The notes beneath the pieces are model-generated. The model did not search any database. It worked only from the letters and a program-made list of their open reading frames with translations, and was not told the DNA's origin. Shown here one piece after another: positions 48,534 to 60,100 of a DNA stretch of 64,000 nt. A program made the translations under genes and the position numbers. Positions within the stretch are counted from its first letter, which is position 1. Every line of letters starts with the position of its first letter. The stretch spans positions 2,098,501 to 2,162,500 of the forward strand of contig JAZGTH010000035.1 of the NCBI GenBank assembly GCA_036877525.1, written 5' to 3'. This stretch comes from Chromobotia macracanthus. Its lineage: Eukaryota > Chordata > Actinopteri > Cypriniformes > Botiidae.

Positions 48534-49460
48534 GATGGCATTGTGAAGGTCTGGCGTTATGAAAGTGGTCAGATGTAACATAGCATTGAATTGATGCAAC
48601 ATGGCATTTCACACAACTCTGATACAGACACAGAAACGTGCTGTCAGTTATCCACACATATATCCACAAGTTAAATCCAATCCATTCCAAAAATCTGTTC
48701 TGATCTGTAGTTGTATGGTTTATGGTTCTAGACTGTCCGTCCACACACAAACATCTTGATGTCCATGCCCACAGCCAAGCCCCCAAATATATTTTTTAAT
48801 AAAGATAAAATATTTTAGGACCTCAAAAATTTTAATTATGCATGTTATTGTAATATTCATTATTCACTCGTTATTGGGGATTCTTGCTATGTTCTCAGTA
48901 TCGTAATATTGTAATTATATACTGTATAATTCATGCTAATTTTAACAATTTTTAAAATTGTTTTATTTATGGGGGGCTTAACTGTCATGATAACAGTATC
49001 ATAATGCCCACTGTGAAATAGCATTGCGTCTTTTGTTCTTAGAGGCTTGCTGTTGCAGGATCATCAGCTCACCAGATGGGTGACGTAGCTGTCCAATGTG
49101 AGAGGTGTGCTCCATTTAATTACAACAGGTTTCATTTGTGATCTGTGTTGTTTAGCTCTTTCACACTCTTAGACACAAACATGAAGATTTTTTGTCTTGA
49201 AGAAGTGAAGACAAAAACATGAAGAAGTCTTTTGGAAGATCTTACACGTTAATGATGTTATTTATCTTTTTAGATTTCCAACACTTAAGCTTTTTCTGGT
49301 GGATGCTGACCCAGAGGTTTGCCTGAATTCTGCTGAGAAACTTGCTCTTCTTCATGCTCCATGGGACATGACATTTGATTCACAAAGCCAGCTGTGGGTC
49401 TTACTGGAGAGTGAAGTCATGAATGTTTTTCCATGTTGATACTCAGAACAGCACTGTGAG
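48534..49460 (+). pseudogene. wdr4: WDR4 relic exons
   Basis: WDR4 is the WD40 partner of METTL1 in tRNA m7G46 methylation. Three plus-strand exon remnants: from 48534, 'DGIVKVWRYESGQM' then an in-frame stop at 48576-48578 where the family continues (SGDGT-LRLWEYRSG type blade); 49043-49104, 'GDVAVQCER' with good AG/GT sites; 49274-49460, 'FPTLKLFLVDADP', 'NSAEKLALLHAPWDMTFDSQ' and 'SQLWVLLESEV', with an in-frame stop at 49437-49439 and a donor at 49461. Phases between the last two agree (AG|A = Arg). A further possible piece, 'GHPDWLHSG' near 48390, is weaker. N-terminal blades and the C-terminal tail are missing. Position and orientation, divergent from NDUFV3 and between it and PDE9A, are those of human WDR4. 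Confidence 0.8.
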
Positions 49461-49588
49461 GTACACACTTTTTGCTGGCTGTTTTTTGAAATGCTGAGAT
49501 TATTGTACTCCTACTGATTGCTTTTTGCATGTCTATAGCTGTGTGACAATGAATATGATTCTAAAAATAAAGTGCAGAATGGAATTTG

Positions 49589-50053
49589 TGTAACATCACG
49601 CCAGCAGAGGGAGCCCTCACCGGAATACTGACTGCTCATGCTCCCTCTCCTGAACTCTGAACTTTGAACTCTGAACTTACTTCCTGTTTGGCAGCTATAT
49701 AAACCTTGCTGCCACATGGCCACGTTGCGAAGTATTGCCAGCTTTACACCTGACTACTAAGCATTCTCTTTTACTGCCTGCTTTCCTGTGTTTTACCTAT
49801 TGTTTGGTTCTCGTTTTCTGATTTTTGCCTAGCCCCTTTGTTTGACACCTGGATCGGACTGTTTGTTTAGATATTGATTCTCTGCCTGGATTTACGACCT
49901 CTGATTTACGTCTCTCCCTTTTGTTGTGTTGCATGGTTGGACTGTCTATGTTTATTACGACCCTTTGCCTGTACTTTCGACTTTGATTATGGATAACCCC
50001 AATAAACATCCGCAACTGGATCCTGCTTCAGCTTCTGCCTCAGCCCCCTTACA
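49589..50053 (+). mobile_element. Solo LTR (465 bp) with perfect 5-bp target duplication
   Basis: Starts TGTAACATCACG and ends CCCTTACA. It is flanked by atttg at 49584-49588 and 50054-50058. It contains a TATA box ('ctatataaacc', near 49696) and AATAAA at 50001-50006, in the right order for plus-strand transcription. It sits directly behind the last WDR4 relic exon. It belongs to a different family from the LTRs at 24516 and 29767, although all three have the 'cagagggagcc'-like early phrase. Confidence 0.9.
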
Positions 50054-50058
50054 ATTTG

Positions 50059-51145
50059 ATACTTCATCCACATTAAAGGGTCATATCCTTTAGACAGATG
50101 AATACATTGGAATACATCTGAACACTAGCACAGCAGCAAAGAATTATCCATTCTAATTGTAAGTGTCACAAAGATGGTGGAGAGTAGTCTATGTCATGAA
50201 AAAACAAAATTATGGCACATATTTATAAAACATATATTATTATTCTGGCAAAAGACTACTATGACCAACGTGTACATAATTTATAATAATTACGTCTTCA
50301 ATGTACATCCAAAGTTTTCATTGTTTGCCTTTTTATGCTATTATTATTTTAACACATTTTAACAGCATATTGATTTTATTATTTTTATTTTCTTTAATTC
50401 TGCCTTATGTCATAATTATACAGATTTTGCTTTTCATTGGCAATTATTATTTATATTTTATTTATATTATTATATTATTTATTTTTGCTGTAAAGCCTGT
50501 TAGTTTAAATGATCTCCCCCTTTCAGTACTGTACTTTACTGTACTGTTGTGTGTTGGCCACTAGAGGTCTATACGCTATAATTTCAGTCACGCTCAGTGA
50601 AAGAGCAGGGCTGCATTTCTCAAAAGCATTGGGAGCCTAAGTTGATGTAGAGATCATTAGTGCCAGTTGGTGCAACTATATACTTAGGCTTATGAAGCAT
50701 TTAAAAAAGGAAGCTCAGATATGAGCAGCAATGATCATGGCTTTACCTTTTGGGCAGCTGTTAAAGGACAGCAGCAGAGTACTCTTCAAATGACACTTGA
50801 CTTTTGTTAAAAGTTAGAATTTTTTTTTTTTTTTTAGTAAAAGTGACAGAAAATCTGTACATTCTTTATAATGTTTATACTTGTACAAAACCAAGTATAA
50901 ATAACACAAATAGAGAATACAATTCATAGTATGCACTCATTAGAGTTCATGGCTGAGCTGTACAAGGTTCAAGTCCCTGAAAGGTGCTTTGGATTTTCAG
51001 AGACGACACCCAAAATTTCACTCACTTCACATTTCTTACTGTCTGTTGAAATGAAATCAAACAAATTAGGTTTATGAAATCTAACATATAAATCACCATA
51101 ACAGCACAATTTAGTAGCACCCAGTACAAGTTTTGGACAATGACC
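50059..51145. other. Spacer and PDE9A 3' untranslated region
   Basis: No gene seen. The part adjoining 51145 should be the PDE9A 3' UTR on the minus strand. The region 50330-50500 is very AT-rich. No sure polyadenylation signal could be chosen among several T-rich options. Confidence 0.45.
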
Positions 51146-54100
51146 TCATTCCTTTTTTCTGCCCATTGTTAAATTTTCACTCTTCTTTTTTTGTACCTGT
51201 AAAAAAGAACAGGCATGAAGAAATGGAAATAGGTCATGCCAGTAACAAAACACAACACAAATACGCTCATTGCTAACCTTATTCATGGTGTCATCTATTT
51301 GTTTAAGCTCCTCGTATCGGTCCCGGGATTCTCTTAGTGGCTGTACCATTAACTCCTCAATCTGAGGAAACAACTGCAATAAACAGAAAAATACCAACAT
51401 ATCAAAACCATCTACAGATGTGATTTTATCTTAAGTTGTTTTCTCTTGTTTTTTTTGTTTGTTTGCTGCACACTTTGCTGTTTTTGCATTTGTTGAACTT
51501 ATTGCAGGAAATGTGAAGAACGCAAATTGCTCTCCAAAAGCCGTTTATATGGAGACAAGCAAGTACAAGATATGCTACTGTTACACTGTTAAGTCTGACT
51601 GTGGGCATGCAGATGTAAACAGGCCTCTTGTTGGCTGTAGGGCATTGTAAATGTAGTTGATAATGAAACTCTTGACTGTAATTTAGTGCCATCACTTTTT
51701 GGCAGCAACTTCCAAAACCACTCATTTTGGAAGCAACAGTGTAACAGGGCTCAAACCTGTGGCCAAGTTCACATAAGCAGAATGCTCTAAGGTGTGCTCT
51801 GAAAAGCAGCACAGCAACTGGGCACAATATAAAAACAGTACAAATGTCCTTCATAATACTGGCTCCTTAATAGAAAATACAATTACAGTAATATTCAACA
51901 TTAACCTTCATCACTGTCTCAAACATAGGGATGAGAACAAACTTGATGAAGCCAATTTGAGCAGTGGGCTTGGTCACTTTTTCTCTGTCCATGAAAGGAG
52001 CGACAGGTAAACCCTCTGCTTTCTCTCGATCACTCTGTAGACAGAATACAATATTTATGAACATACAAACACAGCATATTGATTTTAAGAAAAACAATAG
52101 TGTGTTCACATTTCACCTGCATGAAATACTCTTCCAGCAAACAGTCCACCCATGGCTCAGCAACCTCCATCGGCCGAACCTCATTAGAGATGTCACAGCA
52201 TTTAATCAGAACCATCTTTAGCTGTCAGACAAAAACATATATTTCATTAATAACAATTATAACCTTTAATTACTCTAGTGTCCCTTTTTGCTCTTTCCAC
52301 CTATTAGTTTATTACCCCCTAAGATTTTACATTTATGTGCTATTTATCAGTCTGCTGTCTATATATTGTGTTCGCCATCAGCCTTCATAAAACCCTTTTT
52401 GGTCAACCACTAAGATATACCATTGTACTGGTATTGACAAATTCATATACCATGGTATTGACATTGTACCTAAAGGTATGTGTATTAAAAACATGGTTGT
52501 ACATGAATGTACGTAGGTACTATAGAAATCTTACACAAGTAACATGCTCTTCATTAGTGAAGTCAAAGTTATCCACTTCTTGTTTAAAAGAGTCCAGAAT
52601 CTCTCCATGTCGAGCCATGTCTGTAGCCAGTATCAGAGTAATTGTTCCCTGTGAGAGGCACAACAAAGAATCAAATCAGTATTATCACAGGCAACTGTAA
52701 AGACGCATACAACGAAATCAAAAAATATGTGGACACTTTAGCTACATAAGGTTGAAATGCAACAAAAGGTAACTGCATTAGCTAACAAAATTAAAACAAG
52801 TGGCATTTGCTTGATGAGCACCGTTTTCTTGCCTGGGTTGACATGTTTTTTTAAAAAGGGAGATTTTGATTTTTTTGAAAATGCATAAAGGTAAATGACA
52901 GAACAGTATCTCTACAGTTTTATCATTTAAACTGTTATTTTTGTAAATGTTTTGCTTGAAAAATGTTAGTGTTTTCTCTTTAAAAAAGCATGCTTGCTTT
53001 GATATTTTGATAGTTGCTTTGATTCACACCAATTCATATTTACCACTGCATGTGTGTGCACAATGTGGAACTTGGAAAGACACACCTGACGAATCTGCTC
53101 GAAGGCTTCAGGATCAAAGTTGGCAAAGATGTTGCAGTCTGGCTGAGAGAGTATTTGGAAAGCCACAGCACAGTGGTGGTTCTCCAGAGGGGAAATATCA
53201 TTGTACCTCACAGCCAGCTCTGTGCGCGCATTAATCTGATACCTGCAAAACAGCAAGTACAGTGTGTGTGAGAGTGTCAGAGTGTGTGTTTCTGTACATG
53301 TCATAAATGATAGTGGCTCTTACGTATTGTTGTACCCAGGATGATCCAGGTCATGACATATGGCTGCAGTCATCAAAATAAGAATATCTACTTGTGTGAA
53401 CTTCTCCTAAAAACACAGCATGTTAAAACTCTTTCTATAAATGTGTTTGTGTATGTTAAGGCAGGGTTTGCACATAAATTCTAGCCCCTTCTACATGGGT
53501 AAATTGGAGTTAGTAATTTAGCCTCTAATAGTCAGGCCATTAATATCTTGAATACTTGAATTAATATTTGAATCCGATAATCTCAACATATATCCATGGC
53601 AACTACAGCACACAGAAAAGGGTAAGAGGCTGAAAGCATCTTCACAGGAGTGAAATAGCTTTTACACCCCCATACATCCATCATTTATGTTCTCTTTTCC
53701 CCTTTGCCATCTCTTTCTTTATTGGATATCGAATAATTTAATCTAAATTGCGACTCTTACTTTCCTAAGAAAAAGATGCAGGTGGCTATAGAGTATGCAT
53801 ATCTTTAACATCAGGGGTCTTTTTGAAGCAAGGTGCCCCTTGACAGATAGAAAGATGGAGCAGGACCCGTGTTAGGTATTGTAAAAAACTGCATACCTCA
53901 TTTTAAGTCTGGCTTATAACATTTATATCGTACCACATTATTGTACTAACATAATGTGTGATAATGTTTACATTGCAAAGCCACCTACCTGAGTGTGACG
54001 TTTTAATTTTACTAGATGTGGGAGGAATGCTAAAACATTTAGCTGAATTTTGGTTTTAACTGGTTTGGTTTAACTTTAAAGATCGAACAATAATTGATGG

Positions 54101-57100
54101 GCCTTCTGAAGTACTGCTGTGGATCTTCCCCTTCTCAAAACAGTTTGGAATTGTGAGGTAAAACATAACTTTAAAAACCATAAATTGCAAAAAGCAGAAC
54201 TGTATATATGAAAGTTTTTATACCTGTAGGTTGCAGAGGTAGATCATGCTGTACATCATCTGTGTGACGCAGAAGCAGTGGCGGAAATTATGAAAAGGAT
54301 TGTTCCTATAATTGTCATGGATGCAGAGCTGAGAGGGAACAGAGAACGAGAATGAGCAAGAAGTAGTTCTTAAGATAAATTAAAAGACGTTCTTAAGAAT
54401 GTTCCTAAGTGCAATTCTTGAAAGATATTTCAAAATGTTATAGACCTACATGTTTTATAAGTGACATGTTATACATCTAAAATATTTGGGTTATTATATT
54501 AAATGCATTAAGAAACATAATGATTAAATCTGGATAAAAACACTAGACATTAAACATTTTAAAGTGGACATCAATTTATTATGTTTTGCCATCCAAACAA
54601 AGTTTGTGTTTAATGTTTCATGTCAATAGTCAATAAATCGCTCATGAAACAAGCTGGGCTTCAGCTTTTGTTGCAAGGCCTGGCATTCTGAAAAAAAATA
54701 AAATAAAAAAATAATAATAACAAACGCATGAATAGCTTACTTATAGTTGTCTTTCCAGTTTTGTCTGGGTGGAAGATACGCTATGTTAGTTTAAATCTAG
54801 ATCCTATAGATTTATTACTCAAATCCCTTAGGGGTTGTTAGGCCGCATTAATTAGGTGAGATTTGATTGGAACCTGCCTAGCCATAGCAGTTTGTCACAA
54901 AATCAGACCCAACAGTTTTTAAATCAATATATACAATATATAAAACCAGTATTATCAGCTCTCTGTTTATATTTAAGAAAGTTACAAATTACAGCTTTAA
55001 TGTGCCAGAGGAGAACTGTTTTTTTCTCCATATATGCATCATTGGAGTTTTGCTTCCTTGCCACTGTTGTCCTGTTGGTTGCATACTAGGATACTGCTGA
55101 CATCTAACTTAGTTTAGGATTTTCTAAATTGTTAATATTGTTTCTAGAATCCAATTACAGTCTTACAGATTCTACTATTTTACTATGTCTTTGTCTACCA
55201 TTCTCTTTCATTGTGTAATATTCTGGTATTTTATGGTATTTATGCAAATCCCTTATACCCCTGTCCCATAAAATGTTACCTTCTTTCTATGTGCCATTTC
55301 TATGTAAGCTATAATGGCATATCTTGCTTAAAATGATACCCGTGATCTGTCATGTCAATGACTCATCTGTCGCATAGTTTCAGAAGTACATACTGTTTTA
55401 GTAGGCAGTACTAGTACTCACTGGTAAGTGAGTCGGGCTTGTGATCAGAAGTTTGCTGGTTTGATTCCAGCACTGGCAGGTAGCAACTGAATGTTGAAAA
55501 TGTATAAAAAATAAAAAGCAAAAAATTTAATAAAGTTTATAAAAAATTTTTTTTTAATTTTTTTATAAAAAGCAAAAGTAAAAAAAATGGTAAGCAGGTA
55601 TCTATAATAATTTCAGTATCAGCACCAGAGGGTGCTTCTCTATAGGACAGCAATGAAAATGAACATGATCAAACTGTATGTTGATTGCCTTCCTGTAAAA
55701 GTTTTTAATGTATTTCCTATGTTATTTGTTATTAATTAAAATGTTTAATATTTGAAACATCCCAATAAATTTAATAAAAATCTTATTCTTTGGGGGTCTA
55801 GGACAAGATGTCAGTTATCTAGCTCAGTTCTAACTTCAAGAAGGTATTTACAATCATTTTTACAAACATTCTTTTCAATTTGAATTATTCTTAGATTTTG
55901 TTTTAGGAACAATCTTAAGAAAAAAAGAACATTCTTAAGAAAAAAGTTTGGGATATTGTTAACTTTTTTTAAGTTTGAAAATATAAAGAAAATGGTAGTT
56001 GAGAAGAATTTTCTTCTTAAAAATGTTTTGTGAATCCAGCCCTAGAAGCCAGCAGCACCCATTGTCTTCCACTCTATGGAAAATAAACCAAGACATTTTT
56101 CAATATATCTACATTTGTGTTCCACAGAATAAAAAAGTAATGTAGGTTTAGAATTACATGAGGGTAAGTAAATGAAGAAATAAATTTCATTTTTAGGTAA
56201 GCTATCCCTTTAACAATTTATTAACATTAGTTAACTACCTTAGTTACACTGTAAAACTGTGAGGTAAATTTACAGTAAAATTTAGACAGTATTTTGCTGC
56301 ATTGATGTCAAACAATGTCATACTGTAAACTGCAATGCAATATGGGAGAAGAACTAGTACACAGCACTTTACACAGGGAATGCCATTATTTAGAGGAACT
56401 TAATTTTCAGCCATTGGTCTTGATGTGATATAGGACCCAGCCAACATTTGTATGTAATGCCCATATGGGTATGAAATGGGCTAAAATGTGATTGTTCCAA
56501 GCTCCATTATTTCCCTATGCCAACTTCCTGTGTGGGTTTTATGCAGGATTTCACTAGGTGTTAGGTTGGGCCCAACTAGGAAACATCTGGGTCCCATCTC
56601 AAAGCTCTATATGGGGACTGTATGAGCTGGGATGCAAGTGGGATTGCTTTCTCTAAAGGGTCTATGCTAATTGCCCAAAAGCAGAATTTTATTTGGTGTT
56701 TAGGTGTTATGCTAAGGTGGCTCCAACTGTGCAATATTTAACTAACTTTTAAAAACACAGCTAACACTAAACATTTCGTAATACATTTGAGTTGTTATTA
56801 ATTAGTTGAGTAGCTATTGTTCTATTATCAGGATAGGAAATCTGAAATATTAGAATTAGGAAAAGAGAACAATCGCCTTTCAAAGATGCAACAGTTTCAG
56901 TAAGAACTGGCCATTAAGACACACTTAGACATCAACACTTACAAACCTTAACAATGGTGATATAAACATACCATTCAGATAAACAGATCAACTCTGAACA
57001 GCACAAAACAAGCTACTAAAAGTCACCACAAAAATAACAGCACAAACAGCAGATATTAGTAAGACAGTTCAGCTGCATTTATGCATTTTTTTGCTTTATT

Positions 57101-60100
57101 AATGCCGCATTGCATGCTGGATGCTGCGTAGTATGAAACATCCCAGCATGCATTGCAGCAAAACATAAAGCGAAGCTTCACATTTAAAAAATTATAAACG
57201 TTGTATCTGTTAACATTTATTAGTGCACAATAAACTTACATAATTAACGGTCAATAAAAAATGTATTTATATTAACAAAGATTATTAAATGTTGTACAAA
57301 ATGTAAAAAAAGTAATTGTTAATGCATTACTAAATCTTAACAAATGGAGCCTTACAGTAAAGTGTTACTAATTATCGTTATGTTGTTTTATCTTACCAGC
57401 CACCTTTTCAGTGTGATGGGGTTTATATGAAAGTCTTTCACCAGTCGCAGGTCATGATACATGTGCTCCAGGCAACTCAGCATCTTAAAGTAAAAACAAT
57501 GATGATGCATCTTCTGCAGTACAAAACGCAAATTATCAACAGCTGTTGTACAGCAAGCATTCTGACCATGTGTCAATCATACATCTCATGTTCTTGAAGG
57601 GTTTTCTTTCTACTATGGCAGTTTTAGGTCCTAAGATAAAAAAGACTATTTTGAAGCTCACCTCATTAGGTTCCCTTTGCCACACATCAAAGACTGGCTG
57701 CCTCAAAGCTTCTACTGTCTCATGGGAGAGGTGGTACTACACAAGGTCCACATACATAAACACACAAGCAGCAGACGCAGAAGAGAGAAAACAGGACAAG
57801 AGAGGAGAAGGATAGAAATAGTGCAGTGTTAGACTCTTACCTCGCTGGATTCCCACAGCCAGAAGTCGAAGGCGGGTTTTCTGAGAGTATCTGTGGTTTG
57901 CTGGGAAAGCATGTACTGCAGGCGACAGAGCTCCCAGTTAACCCCATAACCAACACCTGGCTGTGGCCATTGGGTACATTTAATTCACACTGTTAAACAT
58001 ACTATATACTATAAAACAGTTATAAAGTTTTAATACTTCCACAGAACATCTGTCAGGTTATCTTTTAAAGAATAGTTCACCAAAAAATACAAACTCTGTC
58101 ATTATTTACTCACCCCTATGTTGTTTAAAACTTTGAAACTCCTATGCTGTCATTATTTCTGTGTGAAGAGATTAATAGTATTTTCCTCTGCTGCAGCTCT
58201 TAAATGTCATTCTCCAATTTAAACTGGCAAATTATATTCAGCTACAAAACAATAAATGACTAAAAACGCTAAGTAAATGGCAATTGGTATAAATCATGTC
58301 AAAAGGGGTATGATATTTTGATGCCATTTTTGAATCTAAACATGAATGTGAGACTTTCACTGAATAGCAACTTAAACAGTCTGCTATAGCATGACTTCAA
58401 AAGACTGGAATGGAATATTGAATATTGATTCTATACATAAGTATAGATATTGGGTTTTTTTTCCTTTTTGAGCTTAACAGCCAAGGAAACAATACAAAGG
58501 AACATGGAAAGTGTGGTTAGAAAGTATAGAACAAAGCATTAAGATTCTTTAGAATTTCTTTTTGTGTTCCACAGAAAAAAACTATTTTTTTTCTATTAAC
58601 TATTAACTAAAACTAACTAATTATATGTTAAATAATGAGTACATAATGACATAATTGTGGGCAACCATTTAAACTTTCATTAAAGCTGCAATCTTATACT
58701 ATATATAATAACTTTTTTGGTTAAAAATAAAAAACAGCAGTACTTGGGCAAGTATATAACAGATAAGTGTTCAAAACAGTCATCTTCTCTTTTCCTCAGA
58801 GACACAACAGCAAGTTTATACTAATGATTTATATTCTTGAGCTACTGAATCATAATTCGCTGGAAAACACATAAATTAACTTATGTAAAGTATCCTGCAA
58901 TTTTATGTTTCAAATAGGGATGGCGATAGAAAGGCAAAAGTTACAGATTGCAGCTTTAACATAGCCTTAATCTTTGTGGTTCTTAAAAGAAATCTAATTT
59001 AAAGGAGATTAAAATGTAAATAAAGCACACTAAAAATATAAAAATAATAAAGACCAATAAAGTAAATAAATTACAAACATCAGCATATCTGCTATTCTAC
59101 CTTTGAGTATGAAGGCACATCTCTGCGAGGAGTTAATTTCTTGCTGTCATCTAGGAAACTACTGCAAAGGTTATAAAAGTGCATCTTAGTGAGATCAGAG
59201 AGCTCAGCTGCTTTAGAAGAGAACATGGTGTGGTTTTCATTTTAATGTACCATGCCAACATGTACAACAATGAGAGTATCTTGAGAGTAGACAGCTACAA
59301 TTTGATTCTTACTAATAAGAGAGCAAGTGAGAGCCATGTCAGCTCATTAACACTCAAAAGGGAATAGACTATACCCTGTATAGTAGCATTTTAACGAGAG
59401 CTGACTAAGAAAACACCTGGGCTGCTTTCTAATTCTCAGCAGAGAGTGCTTTGAATAGTCAACACCAGATGTAGGCTGAATGTAGTCAAATGATATTCTA
59501 GATACTTTTGATCATAGAAATGACTATTTAAACATTAATTTATTTAGAATATTTTGAAATTGAAATGGATTGCAAACCGCATTTCACATACACTAATAGC
59601 TGTTAGTAATATATCTATTTATTCATTTATTCAGTTAGCCAGTTCAAAAATGACATGTCATCTTCTGAAAAATGCTGTCAAAAAAATCTGTTCTAAATAT
59701 TCTGATAACTGTGCAGTGGCTAATGGGAAAAAACAGTAAGGTGTCTGACCTGTTGTTCCTGGAGGCCATCTCCTCCCACAGCTGCTTGATGTCACTGCAA
59801 CATTTCTCGATTTCCACCACCTTCATCCCCTCCACTGAAGAGATAGCGAGCAGTAAAGAAATACATCAGTATGACTATGAACCAATGGAAAGCCAAACAT
59901 ATTTCATATAATAAAAGTGGGAGAAAATATGGAAATGAGCTAGTGAACATGCTTATGAGCTGCAAACCCACAGGGTTTTCCCGTACAGTTTCCCCCCCAC
60001 ACACAGGATATGACTGCTGAACCATTGCAGTAAAAGGATATTTGATACCTGCTGTTGTCTGGCATGTTTCCCTCTATTGTCCAAAATCCTGCTGCTGGTC

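Noticed and set aside
48469..48786. 105-codon minus-strand frame
   Set aside because: It overlaps the plus-strand WDR4 relic exon and has no recognisable domain or splice context.
55410..55490. A functional tRNA gene
   Set aside because: A- and B-box-like phrases exist, but no full set of paired arms or anticodon loop could be formed, and it is fused to retroelement sequence.
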